NCBI GenBank assembly: GCA_964571195.1
Contig: CAZNAD010000010.1
Span: forward strand, 1 to 64,000
DNA from: PALSA-1006 sp964571195
GTDB taxonomy: Bacteria > Pseudomonadota > Gammaproteobacteria > Burkholderiales > Gallionellaceae
Length of the DNA: 64,000 nucleotides
Direction: 5' to 3'
The notes under the pieces: generated by a model
The model's input: only the letters and a program-made list of their open reading frames with translations
Database searches by the model: none
Told to the model about the DNA's origin: nothing
In this document: positions 32,553-41,992 of the stretch, one piece after another
Layout: each line of letters starts with the position of its first letter
How positions within the stretch are numbered: the first letter of the stretch is position 1
Made by a program: the position numbers and the translations under genes

Positions 32553-35486
32553 ATGAACTACTTCACTCTATTGAAACGTGTTGCTCCGATGAGCGCAACC
32601 GCGTTTTTTCTGGGAGGTCTCTTTCTCTGCGGTTTACAACCGGTTTACGCGGGAGACCCGCCCGCCGAGCCTATGTTGCGCTTCGATCTCGGCGAACACA
32701 CAGGTGTGCTTCGCCGCATTGCAGTGGACGATGAAGGCCGCTTTGCTGTGACATCTTCAGATGACAAGACGGCGCGGGTGTGGAGTTTGCCGGACGGGCG
32801 TTTGCTTTCTACCTTGCGCGTTCCCCTCAGTGGCGGTAACGAGGGCAAACTGTTTGCCGTGGCGATGTCGCCCGATGGCAATACCGTTGCCTTGGGTGGG
32901 TGGACTGGTTGGGACTACGAGAATTCGATGTCTATTTTTCTTTTTGATCGAGCCAGTGGTCGCATGTTGCGCCGCCTGACCGGTTTGCCGGAGGTGATCA
33001 ATCACCTCGCGTTTTCACCCGATGGCCGCCTGCTGGCGGCGTGCATGGGGAGTCAAAGTGGTATTCGCCTGTTTTCCGTAAGTACCGGACGCTTGTTGGC
33101 GGAAGATGCGGACTATGGTGCCAGCAGCTATTCTGTGCATTTCAGTCGCGACGGGCGTTTGCTGGCCAGCAGTTACGATGGTTATCTGCGCATGTACCGC
33201 TGGAATGGACAAACATTGAGCCTGCTGGCCAAACGTACCGTTCCCGGCGGGAGTCAGCCGGAAGGGGCACGATTTTCACCGGATGGTACACGCATAGCCG
33301 TGGGATTCAGTGACTCGACAGCGGTCAATGTGTTGGATGGGGATGATCTCAGTTTCTTGTATGCGCCGGATACTGCGGGCGTAGGTGCGAAATTAAGCAG
33401 TGTGGCGTGGTCTGCCGATGGTCAAACGCTGTACGCAGGCGGGCAGGCGCAAGCTAAATATGATGAAGGGTGGCGACAATATATCCGCCGCTATGAGCAG
33501 GCTGGGCGCGGGGCAGCACAGAACATCCCGGTGGTCACTGACAGCATTATGGCGCTGGTTCCCTTGCCCGATGGTGGTTTGGTGTTCGGATCGGCGGCCT
33601 CTTCATGGGGCATGCTGGATGCTCAAGGCCGGCGTGTATTGCTTCATACGCCAGTGATTCCCGATTATCGGAATCTATTGGAAGGATTCACCTTGTCTGC
33701 CGATGGTACGCAGGTGCGTTTCGGTTATGAATGGCCAGGCAAGTCTCCTGTGGTGCTCGATAGTCGTACCCGCAGCCTGTTGGCGGATGATGTCCCCGGT
33801 TTGATCCCCCCTGTGGTCAGTATGCCAGGTCTGGATGTGACCGGCTGGGAACACACGACCGCTCCCAAGCTCAACGGAACTGCACTCCCGCTCCAGTCAT
33901 ATGAGTTCTCGAGCAGCATGGCGTTCGCGCCGGATGGCAGTGGTTTGGCGCTGGGGTCAAGTTGGAATTTGCGCTTTTTCGACCGTAATGGCAATAAGCG
34001 CTGGGGACATCCAACCCCCGGTTCCGCGTGGGCTGTGAATATATCTCAGGACGGACGTTGGGTTGTGGCAGCCTATGGCGACGGCACGATACGCTGGCAT
34101 CGAGCCTCCGATGGTGTCGAGCAGATGGCGTTCTTCCCGCATGCGGACAAGAAGCGCTGGGTGATGTGGACACCCTCCGGTTATTACGCTGCATCACCCG
34201 GCGCGGAAGACTTGATCGGTTGGCATCTGAATAACGGCAAAGATCGTGCGGCAGACTTCTTCCCGGCTTCGCGTTTCCGCGAACGTTATTATCGTCCCGA
34301 TGTGCTGGCGAAAGTCTTTGATACGCAGGACGAAGCCCAGGCTGTGCAGATGGCGAATGCCGAATCCGGCCGTAGACAGACTGCGATGGCTTCCATCGCG
34401 GAGATATTGCCGCCGGTAGTGGAAATCATTTCTCCTGTCGCTGACGCTCCTGTCCGGTCGAGCAAAGTCACCGTGCGCTACCGTGTGCGCACGCTGCCCG
34501 ATGCGCCGGTGACGGGCATCCGTGTTCGTGTGAACGGACAGTCGGTCAGCGCGGAACGCGCATTAAAACGCAAGGAGGAATCCGGCAACGAAATTCGCGA
34601 GGTTGAGGTCGACATCCCGGAACAGGATAGCGATATCGCGCTGTTTGCCGAGAACAAGAACGGTATTTCCACGGCCGCATTGTTGCACCTTGAATGGGCG
34701 GGTAAAAAAGCTGCTGTCGAAGCGGTGCAATTCAAACCCAAACTGTATGTACTGGCGGTGGGGGTGTCGAAATACAAGAACCCGGACTACAACCTGGGAT
34801 TGGCCGCAAAAGATGCAAAAGACTTCGCTGCCGTGCTGCAAAAACAGCAGGGTAGACTGTATGGCGAGGTCGTGGTCAAGCTGCTTACCGATAACGGTGC
34901 GACACGTGATGATGTGGTGGACGGATTGGAGTGGTTGAAGCAGCAAGTGACTACCCGCGACGTGGGCATGATGTTCATTGCCGGTCACGGCATGAACGAC
35001 AACCAGGGCAAATATTTCTTCTTGCCGCACAATGCCGATCCAGACAAGTTATTGCGTACCGGTGTGGCGCAGACCGACATTCGCGATACGCTGAATTCGC
35101 TAGCGGGCAAGGCCGTATTCTTTGTGGACACCTGTCATGCGGGTAATGCGTTGGGCACCTCCAAGACCCGCGCCATTGGCGGTACGGCAGATGCCTTCAT
35201 CAACGAACTGGGTTCGGCGGAGAACGGTGTGGTGGTGTTTTCATCTTCTACCGGAAAACAGTTATCGCAGGAGAATCCTGCCTGGGGTAACGGCGCTTTC
35301 ACCAAAGCGGTGGTCGAGGGCTTGAGTGGCAAGGCGGACTTTACCAAGAATGGCAAAATCACTCATAAGGGGTTGGATTATTACGTTACCGAGCGCGTGA
35401 AAGAGCTGACCAAGGGGCAACAGTCTCCGGTTGCCATCGCACCGAATGGCATCACGGATTTCCCGATCGCGGTGGCAGGGAAATAA
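32553..35486 (+). CDS. secreted WD40-propeller/caspase-domain protein, copy 2
   Basis: A 977-residue paralogue of 19320-22271, alignable end to end by eye. It has a signal peptide (AFFLGGLFLCGLQPVYAG), a WD40-type propeller (TSSDDKTARVWSLPDGRLL, AMSPDGNTVALGG), the Ig-like linker (VVEIISPVADAPVRSSKVTV) with one ALKRK segment, and a C14 caspase-like domain with His812 (AGHGMNDN) and Cys861 (DTCHAGN). It lacks the longer Ser-rich insertion that copy 1 has in the linker. Fifth gene of the FecR-led train; 39 bases before the next gene's frame. Likely an active envelope protease; target unknown. Confidence 0.92.
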   Translation: MNYFTLLKRVAPMSATAFFLGGLFLCGLQPVYAGDPPAEPMLRFDLGEHTGVLRRIAVDDEGRFAVTSSDDKTARVWSLPDGRLLSTLRVPLSGGNEGKLFAVAMSPDGNTVALGGWTGWDYENSMSIFLFDRASGRMLRRLTGLPEVINHLAFSPDGRLLAACMGSQSGIRLFSVSTGRLLAEDADYGASSYSVHFSRDGRLLASSYDGYLRMYRWNGQTLSLLAKRTVPGGSQPEGARFSPDGTRIAVGFSDSTAVNVLDGDDLSFLYAPDTAGVGAKLSSVAWSADGQTLYAGGQAQAKYDEGWRQYIRRYEQAGRGAAQNIPVVTDSIMALVPLPDGGLVFGSAASSWGMLDAQGRRVLLHTPVIPDYRNLLEGFTLSADGTQVRFGYEWPGKSPVVLDSRTRSLLADDVPGLIPPVVSMPGLDVTGWEHTTAPKLNGTALPLQSYEFSSSMAFAPDGSGLALGSSWNLRFFDRNGNKRWGHPTPGSAWAVNISQDGRWVVAAYGDGTIRWHRASDGVEQMAFFPHADKKRWVMWTPSGYYAASPGAEDLIGWHLNNGKDRAADFFPASRFRERYYRPDVLAKVFDTQDEAQAVQMANAESGRRQTAMASIAEILPPVVEIISPVADAPVRSSKVTVRYRVRTLPDAPVTGIRVRVNGQSVSAERALKRKEESGNEIREVEVDIPEQDSDIALFAENKNGISTAALLHLEWAGKKAAVEAVQFKPKLYVLAVGVSKYKNPDYNLGLAAKDAKDFAAVLQKQQGRLYGEVVVKLLTDNGATRDDVVDGLEWLKQQVTTRDVGMMFIAGHGMNDNQGKYFFLPHNADPDKLLRTGVAQTDIRDTLNSLAGKAVFFVDTCHAGNALGTSKTRAIGGTADAFINELGSAENGVVVFSSSTGKQLSQENPAWGNGAFTKAVVEGLSGKADFTKNGKITHKGLDYYVTERVKELTKGQQSPVAIAPNGITDFPIAVAGK

Positions 35487-35537
35487 GCGGCCAGACGACA
35501 ACATTTACCAATAGATTTAAATGATATGGAGAACAAC

Positions 35538-36956
35538 ATGACGCGCATCTATTTCCTGGCAGTATTGCTGCTGTTTAGTCCGCCATCGTTTGCGGCCCAG
35601 CTTACGGGACAAGGCTGGGGCGACACCGAGGCTGCCGCCAAACGCGAGGCGCTGGCTGATATCTCCTCCCGCATCAGCGTGACGGTGCGCAGCAAGCTGA
35701 AAAACAAGAAGACGATCACATCGAAAATTGACGATCAGAAGAGATCCGATTCGGTGAATCAGGTGGCGGAGAGCACTGTTGAGACGGAGTCTGAACTGCC
35801 CATTCTCGGTGCGGAATTCAACAGCCAGAAAGCAGGCGAAAAATTCTTTGTGGAGGCTACGCTGGACGATGCCCGCAGCCAGCGTTTGTATGAGCAAAGG
35901 CTGAGTGAGTTGCGCCAACAGATTGCTGCGGCGCATGGGCGTTTTGCCAAGACGCAGGGTAATGAGGCGCAGTATTACTTGCTCATGGAGATGCTGACCC
36001 AACTGGAGGAATACAAAAAACTCAACACGGTGGCGATCTATCTGGGCAGCGCGCCAGCCGAACCTGCCGTGAGTGAGGCCGTGTTACGTCAGCAATTGCG
36101 CTCGGTCACCCAGCAAGTCGATAGTCTGGATCTGGCAGCCAAATTGCTGGCGGCGGACATTGCCGAGACCGGTATCTATGTGTTCCCCGCCAAAGCTCGC
36201 GGCGCCGATGAGATCACGCCATTCGCCGCCTTGTTAAAAGATAAGGTGGGCGCGAATCTCAAAACGGTGCGTGAGCCGTATGCCGCGACATATACGCTGA
36301 CAGGTGAATATGCCGAGTCGGCAGATGGTATTGATGTCACTTATCAGCTGGTCGATAAAGACTCCTCTACGTTGCTGAGCCGCAGTGTGCGTCTGGCCAG
36401 GGCCGCCTACGCCGGGCTGGAGACCAAGCCGAAGACCGTCAGTTTCGAGCAGCTTCTTAAAGCCGGAGTGGCCATTTCGGGCGATCTGCATGTCGATATA
36501 TCAACCAGCCAGGGCAAACACGATTTGCTGTTCACTGAAGGCGAGGAAGTCGAGCTGTTCGTCAAATTGAGCGAGGCCGGATATTTCTATGTGGTGGGAC
36601 ACACCATCAAGGATTCCGAAAAGAATTCCTATCTGCTGGAACTGCGCGACGTGGAAGGGCCGCGTAAATTCGTCCAGTTCGTCAATGCGGATGATGCCAA
36701 CAAGCTGATCAGCATCGGCAAGTTCGAAGTGAGTGTGCCGTTCGGCGTGGAAGGCTTGCAGGTGTTTGCATCCAGCAAGGATCTGCTGGAAAGCTTGCCC
36801 CCGACCCGGCACGACAGCGCAAGCGGCCTTTACCTCATCTCTGCTTCGCCGCAGGAAGGGGTGACCAAAACGCGGGCGCTGATAAAAAAGAAAAAACAGG
36901 CTGCGCAGACTGCCGAGGGTTCGCTGATATTTACGACACAGCCAGCCCGGCCTTAG
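35538..36956 (+). CDS. LPP20/DUF4384-type envelope protein
   Basis: A 472-residue exported protein (signal peptide IYFLAVLLLFSPPSFAA). The N-terminal part (TGQGWGDTEAAAKREALADI) resembles LPP20/outer-membrane LptE-like assembly domains; a helical middle follows; residues about 310-450 match the DUF4384 pattern (GKHDLLFTEGEEVELFVKLS, YFYVVGHTIKDSEKNSYLLE). DUF4384 is repeatedly associated with caspase-domain genes, which fits its place directly after caspase copy 2. ATG 35538 has GGAG seven bases upstream and is preferred over 35526. Confidence 0.8.
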   Translation: MTRIYFLAVLLLFSPPSFAAQLTGQGWGDTEAAAKREALADISSRISVTVRSKLKNKKTITSKIDDQKRSDSVNQVAESTVETESELPILGAEFNSQKAGEKFFVEATLDDARSQRLYEQRLSELRQQIAAAHGRFAKTQGNEAQYYLLMEMLTQLEEYKKLNTVAIYLGSAPAEPAVSEAVLRQQLRSVTQQVDSLDLAAKLLAADIAETGIYVFPAKARGADEITPFAALLKDKVGANLKTVREPYAATYTLTGEYAESADGIDVTYQLVDKDSSTLLSRSVRLARAAYAGLETKPKTVSFEQLLKAGVAISGDLHVDISTSQGKHDLLFTEGEEVELFVKLSEAGYFYVVGHTIKDSEKNSYLLELRDVEGPRKFVQFVNADDANKLISIGKFEVSVPFGVEGLQVFASSKDLLESLPPTRHDSASGLYLISASPQEGVTKTRALIKKKKQAAQTAEGSLIFTTQPARP

Positions 36957-37028
36957 CGCAGGCGCAAAGCAGCGAAATTATCTCCGTCTGTGGCGTGTTA
37001 CCGGAGTAGTCCGCTGCTGGCGGCTGCG

Positions 37029-37700
37029 CTATTTGAGTAACTCACCCTCGGCCAGCAAAGGTGTTCTGAGCAAATGAAAGTCTTTGGGGGAGACATACTG
37101 GAGTAACGGTTTTTCCCCATTACCCAGGGTGATATCCAGCCCGTGCTGGGGGTACAGCCAATGCACGGCACCACTCTTCTTCTCGCTGATACGTTCGACC
37201 GGTGTGCCAAAGCGCTTGGCAAAAAGCGCTTCCTCTATTCTGGCGCTGGGCAGGTAGGTCAGGCTGGAGACCGTCGTCTGGCGCACCTTGGCGAGGTCTT
37301 CGGGTGTCAGCGTGATGCGTTTGCCGCTGGGGGTGCTGTTCATGCGCAAGCCCCGGTCATACATGCCTTGCAGCTCCCCTTCGGGCACGGCGATGGTTAG
37401 TACGAACTTCGCCTTTAAGCCGTTAAGATTGAGCTCGTCGAAAAACGCTTCGACCAATAACTTCCCTTCCGGGGTTTTGAACAGGCTGATCTCGGATAGT
37501 TCTTTGAAGGCCTTCTCCGTATCGTCCAGGGTGCTCTGTCCCAAGGTGATGCCGAAAATGCGCGAGGTCTCCGGCGTGGGGTGAGTGATCTTCCACGGTA
37601 GCGTGTCAGGACTGCTGGTGGAGTTGTCCGGTACCAGCAACAGGACGGAGAGCGACACTACGACAAGGGCGAACACCCCCAGTATGATCTTTTTATCCAT
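37029..37700 (-). CDS. anchored hypothetical protein
   Basis: A 223-residue protein with one N-terminal helix (MDKKIILGVFALVVVSLSVL) and an extracytoplasmic remainder with no motif I recognise (RIFGITLGQSTLDDTEKAFK resembles the start of small periplasmic domains that measure or bind peptides). ATG 37700 is chosen; the longer frame from 37784 overlaps the upstream gene and adds a Pro/Arg-rich leader. It is downstream of, and four bases from, the membrane protein at 37705, so the two form an operon convergent with the caspase train. Confidence 0.65.
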   Translation of the reverse strand: MDKKIILGVFALVVVSLSVLLLVPDNSTSSPDTLPWKITHPTPETSRIFGITLGQSTLDDTEKAFKELSEISLFKTPEGKLLVEAFFDELNLNGLKAKFVLTIAVPEGELQGMYDRGLRMNSTPSGKRITLTPEDLAKVRQTTVSSLTYLPSARIEEALFAKRFGTPVERISEKKSGAVHWLYPQHGLDITLGNGEKPLLQYVSPKDFHLLRTPLLAEGELLK

Positions 37701-37704
37701 GGTA

Positions 37705-38208
37705 CTAAGCTTCCTCGGGGGCGGGGTGCAGGGCTTGCGCGGCAGCCGGAATTTTGCCGGTTTTGCATTGATGGGAAGCGTCATATTCCATCACAACCAG
37801 GGCAAGCAGGGCGACCATGAATGGCAGTTGCCCGATCCCGAAGGCCAGAGAATAACTGGCGATTTTGCTGAGACCGAGTTGCGGGCCGCCGAAGAACATG
37901 ATGGCGGTGAATGTGCCTGTGACCAGGAATAACAGCAGGAACAGGCGCGCACGCTTCGCTGCCAGTGACATGTGGCAGCGTACGAACCAGGAGGATTCCA
38001 GTTTTGCTCCCCGTGTTGCGGTAACGATCACATAACTCAGCAGGATGATCGAAATGACGGGCATGAGTGCCAAGGGGACAAAGCTGGACTTGACCAATCC
38101 GAGTGCCAGAACAAAAAGAAAGACATGAACGACGATAAAGTCGAATAACAGAATCGCGTGCAGTTTATCCGCACGTTTGATCTCCGCTCCGGTTGCTTGA
38201 TAGTTCAT
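37705..38208 (-). CDS. four-helix membrane protein, unknown function
   Basis: A 167-residue integral membrane protein with about four helices (HAILLFDFIVVHVFLFVLAL, PLALMPVISIILLSYVIV, ARLFLLLFLVTGTFTAIMFF, FGIGQLPFMVALLALVVM). ATG 38208 has AAGGAAG upstream; a longer frame from 38256 lacks this. It is cotranscribed with the anchored protein at 37029. No family recognised. Confidence 0.65.
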   Translation of the reverse strand: MNYQATGAEIKRADKLHAILLFDFIVVHVFLFVLALGLVKSSFVPLALMPVISIILLSYVIVTATRGAKLESSWFVRCHMSLAAKRARLFLLLFLVTGTFTAIMFFGGPQLGLSKIASYSLAFGIGQLPFMVALLALVVMEYDASHQCKTGKIPAAAQALHPAPEEA

Positions 38209-38289
38209 CGTGATCTTCCTTGTGGGTGGGTTAAAAACAAGCCGAGACACTAACACAGCGCCAATGTCCTTGCCAGTCTATCGCGCTGG

Positions 38290-39057
38290 TCAGAGCGGTG
38301 CGGCGGGTTGCTGCCCGACCAGCCGCAGCAGGCGTTGCATGTCGAGCAATTCTATCGATTTGTTGCGCACCTCAATCAGCCTGGTTTCCTGAAACGCGGA
38401 CAGCGTGCGGCTGACCGTTTCCAGCTTCAGACCCAGATAACTGCCGATCTCTTGCCGGGTCATGCGCAATCTGAAGGCGGAGGGCGAATATCCTCGTGCG
38501 GCAAAGCGGTGCGATAGATTGAGCAGAAATGCCGCCAGACGTTCTTCCGCGCGCATCGAGCCGAGTAACAGCATGATGCCTTGGTCGCGTACGATTTCGC
38601 GGCTCATGATCTTGTGCAGATGACGTTGCAGGTTGGGCAGCCTGCGGCTGAGGTCTTCCAGCCGGTCGAAAGGCAGTTCGCAGACTTCGCTGTCTTCCAG
38701 CGCTACCGCATCGCAAGTGTGGATGTCGGTGCTGATCGCATCCAGACCAATGATCTCGCCCGGCATCTGAAAGCCGGTCACTTGTTCGCGCCCGTCTTCG
38801 TGCAGTACCTGAGTCTTGAAGAAACCGGTACGAATCGCATACAAAGACTGGAAACTGGAGCCGCTGCGGTACAGATAGTCGCCTCGCCGGTAGGCGCGCT
38901 TCAGGCCAGTCAGGCTTTCCAGTTGGCGTACCTCCGCCTCGGTAAAATCCGCAGGCAGGCAGAACTCGCGCAGATTACAATTGGAGCAGGCGATCTGGGT
39001 CGGTGTGATGGAGACGGCTCGTTGCACGTTGTACTTTGTTTTATAGGGGTATTGCAT
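38290..39057 (-). CDS. fnr: FNR-type oxygen-sensing transcription regulator
   Basis: CRP/FNR family, 255 residues. Cysteines for an oxygen-labile [4Fe-4S] cluster are present: ACSNCNLREFC at the N terminus plus one in EDSEVCELPF, matching the four ligands of E. coli FNR. The cyclic-nucleotide-like barrel and the C-terminal helix-turn-helix (TRQEIGSYLGLKLETVSRTL) are intact. ATG 39057 is chosen because the frame upstream is not FNR-like. Divergent from hemN with an FNR box between them, so autoregulation is likely. Probable controller of the cbb3 operon too, by analogy. Confidence 0.93.
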   Translation of the reverse strand: MQYPYKTKYNVQRAVSITPTQIACSNCNLREFCLPADFTEAEVRQLESLTGLKRAYRRGDYLYRSGSSFQSLYAIRTGFFKTQVLHEDGREQVTGFQMPGEIIGLDAISTDIHTCDAVALEDSEVCELPFDRLEDLSRRLPNLQRHLHKIMSREIVRDQGIMLLLGSMRAEERLAAFLLNLSHRFAARGYSPSAFRLRMTRQEIGSYLGLKLETVSRTLSAFQETRLIEVRNKSIELLDMQRLLRLVGQQPAAPL

Positions 39058-39084
39058 CCCCGGAGTGCAAATATGACACGGATT

Positions 39085-39098
39085 TTGACCTATATCAA
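39085..39098. promoter_or_regulatory. FNR box between fnr and hemN
   Basis: TTGACCTATATCAA differs from the consensus TTGAT-N4-ATCAA at one position. It lies 28 bases upstream of the fnr ATG and 55 bases upstream of the hemN ATG, so one bound dimer could affect both genes. Confidence 0.85.
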
Positions 39099-39152
39099 AC
39101 CCAATTTGGGCACTACTGGCATAGTGCGACGATACAAACCGGTAAGAATGAG

Positions 39153-40559
39153 ATGAACAAGAACACAGAATACGCAGCAGGAAAACTCGAAGTCGATCTG
39201 GATCTGATCCGCAGGCTGGACAAGAACGGGCCGCGATATACCTCCTATCCCACGGCAGACCGTTTCGTCGAGGCATTCAATGCCGAGACCTATGCGGACT
39301 GGTTGGGCAAGCGTGAGATCGGCGGTATCAGTCGCCCCTTGTCGTTGTACGTGCACATCCCGTTTTGCAACACGCTGTGTTTCTACTGCGCCTGCAACAA
39401 GGTCATCACCAAAGACTTCAGCAAGGCGGGAGAGTATGTCCGTTATGTCAGCAAGGAACTCGCCATGCAGGCTGCATTGCTCGGCGACGGGCGACGGGTC
39501 GAGCAATTGCACTTCGGCGGCGGCACGCCGACCTTCCTGAGCAATGACGAGATCCGCGAACTGATGGGCGCGATACGCAACAACTTCGAGCTGATCGAGA
39601 ACGGCGAGTATTCCATCGAGATCGATCCGCGTAAGGTGAGCGACGAGACGGTCGCTCTGCTCGGCGAGATGGGCTTCAATCGTATCAGTATCGGCGTGCA
39701 GGACTTCGATCCCGAAGTGCAGAAGGCGGTGAACCGTATCCAGAGCGAAGAAGAGACACTACAGGTCATCAAGGCGGCGCGGGCCAACGGCTTTAAATCG
39801 GTGAGCATCGACCTGATCTATGGCTTGCCCAAACAGAATCTGGCCGGTTTCAAGGCCACGCTGGACAAGGTCATCGCAGCCGGAGCCGACCGCTTGTCCA
39901 TCTACAACTACGCGCATATGCCGGCATTGTTCAAGCCGCAACGCCGCATCCATGAGGAAGATATGCCGACCGGGCAGCTCAAGCTCGACATTCTCAGTCT
40001 GGCAGTGAAGACGCTGACCGACGCGGGTTATGTCTATATCGGCATGGATCACTTCGCCAAGCCGGAAGACGAGCTTGCGGTGGCGCAGCGCCAGGGCCGT
40101 TTGCACCGCAACTTTCAGGGGTATTCGACACATTCCGATTGCGACTTGGTCGCGGTCGGGGTGAGCTCCATCGGCAAGATCGGGCCGACCTACAGCCAGA
40201 ACTTCCGCGAGTTGGAGGACTATTACGACGCGCTGGATCGTAACACGCTGCCCATCATGCGCGGTATGGAGCTGAATGCCGATGACCTGGTGCGGCGCGC
40301 CATCATCCAGGCGCTGATGTGTCATTTCGAGATATCGAAGGAATCGTTCAACATCGCTTATCTGATCGATTTCGACCAGTATTTTGCCACCGAGCTGAAG
40401 GAGTTGGTCGAATACGAAAAAGAGGGCTTGCTGAAGATCTCGCCGCATTGGATCAGTGTTACCCCCAAAGGGCGTATGCTCATTCGCAACATCTGTATGG
40501 TCTTCGACAAGTATCTGCGCACTAAACAGGAACACGCCCGCTACTCCAAGGTCATCTGA
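39153..40559 (+). CDS. hemN: oxygen-independent coproporphyrinogen III oxidase
   Basis: Radical SAM enzyme of anaerobic haem synthesis, 468 residues. Cluster motif CNTLCFYCACNK follows YVHIPF, as in true HemN rather than HemW; HFGGGTPTFL and SIDLIYGLPKQ follow, and the long C-terminal domain is present. ATG 39153 starts MNKNTEYAAGK; the frame is open further upstream across the FNR box but that part is not HemN-like. Expected to be induced by FNR at low oxygen. Confidence 0.95.
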   Translation: MNKNTEYAAGKLEVDLDLIRRLDKNGPRYTSYPTADRFVEAFNAETYADWLGKREIGGISRPLSLYVHIPFCNTLCFYCACNKVITKDFSKAGEYVRYVSKELAMQAALLGDGRRVEQLHFGGGTPTFLSNDEIRELMGAIRNNFELIENGEYSIEIDPRKVSDETVALLGEMGFNRISIGVQDFDPEVQKAVNRIQSEEETLQVIKAARANGFKSVSIDLIYGLPKQNLAGFKATLDKVIAAGADRLSIYNYAHMPALFKPQRRIHEEDMPTGQLKLDILSLAVKTLTDAGYVYIGMDHFAKPEDELAVAQRQGRLHRNFQGYSTHSDCDLVAVGVSSIGKIGPTYSQNFRELEDYYDALDRNTLPIMRGMELNADDLVRRAIIQALMCHFEISKESFNIAYLIDFDQYFATELKELVEYEKEGLLKISPHWISVTPKGRMLIRNICMVFDKYLRTKQEHARYSKVI

Positions 40560-40673
40560 TAGGTGACTTTGGGGTAATATAACGCCCGAGCGATATAGAG
40601 GCGATGAACAGGCCGCGCAGAGATTTTGACTCGCGTGGTCTCACGGAGGAGAACCCCGTTCACTGGGGGAGCG

Positions 40674-41921
40674 ATGACAAAAAAAGTAGATGATTTCCGC
40701 TTGCGCTTTGGCAAGCACGAGCTGGTGCCCATCATGATCGGTGGGATGGGCGTGGATATCTCCACGGCCGAGTTGGCTCTGGAAGTCGCACGTCTGGGCG
40801 GAATCGGGCATGTGTCCGATGCGATGCTGCCCACAGTATCGGATCGCCGTTACGATACCGATTTCGTCAAAACGAAGTTGACGCAATACAAACAAAATCT
40901 CGACAACGCCGACAAGTCCTCGATCAAGTTCGATCTGGGGCAGGTCGCCGAATCCACCCGCTTGCATGTCAGCAAGACCATGGAGGCCAAACGCGGTTCC
41001 GGCATGGTTTTCATCAATGTCATGGAGAAGCTCACCATGAACGCGCCTAGGGAGACGCTCAAAGTGCGTCTGGACGAAGCGCTTTCCGCCGGTATCGACG
41101 GCATCACTCTGGCAGCAGGATTGCATCTGGGGTCGTTCGGCATGATCGAAGACCATCCGCGCTTTCGCGATGCCAAGCTGGGCATCATTGTTTCCTCGTT
41201 GCGCGCATTACAACTGTTCTTGCGCAAGAACGCTCGCTCCAATCGCCTGCCCGATTACATCGTGGTGGAGGGGCCGCTGGCAGGTGGGCATTTGGGTTTC
41301 GGTATGGATTGGGCGCAGTTCGATCTGCGCACCATCACGCAGGAAATCATGGATTACCTGAAGGCGGAACAGCTCGATATCCCGGTCATTCCCGCAGGCG
41401 GCATCTTCACCGGCAGTGATGCCGCTGGTTTTCTGGAGATGGGGGCTGCGGCAGTGCAGGTGGCGACACGTTTCACGGTGGCGAAAGAATGCGGTTTGCC
41501 AGCCGACGTACAGCAGGAATATTTCAGGGCGAGCGAGGCAGATATCGAGGTCAATGGCGTCTCGCCGACCGGCTACCCGATGCGCATGCTGAAAAACAGC
41601 CCTGCAATCGGTTCGGGCATCCGTCCCGGGTGTGAATCCTACGGCTATATCCTCGATGCCAATGGCAGGTGTTCCTATATCGATTCCTACAACCGTGAAG
41701 TGGCGGCACATCCGGGCGAGAAGAAGATCCAGGTGTACGACAAGACCTGCCTGTGTACCCACATGCGCAACTTCAAGCTGTGGACCTGCGGCCATTACAC
41801 CTATCGCTTGAAAGACACCACACGCAAACAGGCGGATGGGACTTATCAGTTACTGACTGCCGAGCACGTGTTCAAGGATTATCAGTTCAGTACCGACAAC
41901 AAGATCGCGTTACCCGAATAA
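40674..41921 (+). CDS. nitronate monooxygenase-like FMN protein with Cys-rich tail
   Basis: A 415-residue TIM-barrel flavoprotein of the 2-nitropropane dioxygenase family (PIMIGGMGVDISTAELALE, EGPLAGGHLGFG, PAGGIFTGSDAAGFLEMGAA, VQVATRF). Beyond the barrel it carries a C-terminal extension with KTCLCTHMRNFKLWTCGHY that might bind a metal or cluster and is not part of the basic fold. ATG 40674 has GGGGGAG upstream. Substrate unknown; nitronates, or an enoyl-reductase role as in FabK relatives, are possible. Confidence 0.85.
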   Translation: MTKKVDDFRLRFGKHELVPIMIGGMGVDISTAELALEVARLGGIGHVSDAMLPTVSDRRYDTDFVKTKLTQYKQNLDNADKSSIKFDLGQVAESTRLHVSKTMEAKRGSGMVFINVMEKLTMNAPRETLKVRLDEALSAGIDGITLAAGLHLGSFGMIEDHPRFRDAKLGIIVSSLRALQLFLRKNARSNRLPDYIVVEGPLAGGHLGFGMDWAQFDLRTITQEIMDYLKAEQLDIPVIPAGGIFTGSDAAGFLEMGAAAVQVATRFTVAKECGLPADVQQEYFRASEADIEVNGVSPTGYPMRMLKNSPAIGSGIRPGCESYGYILDANGRCSYIDSYNREVAAHPGEKKIQVYDKTCLCTHMRNFKLWTCGHYTYRLKDTTRKQADGTYQLLTAEHVFKDYQFSTDNKIALPE

Positions 41922-41992
41922 ACGCCGCGCAGGCGTTCGGGGAGAGCGGGGCTATCGGCTAGAATAGCCGTCTTATTTCACGCAGGCTCATC

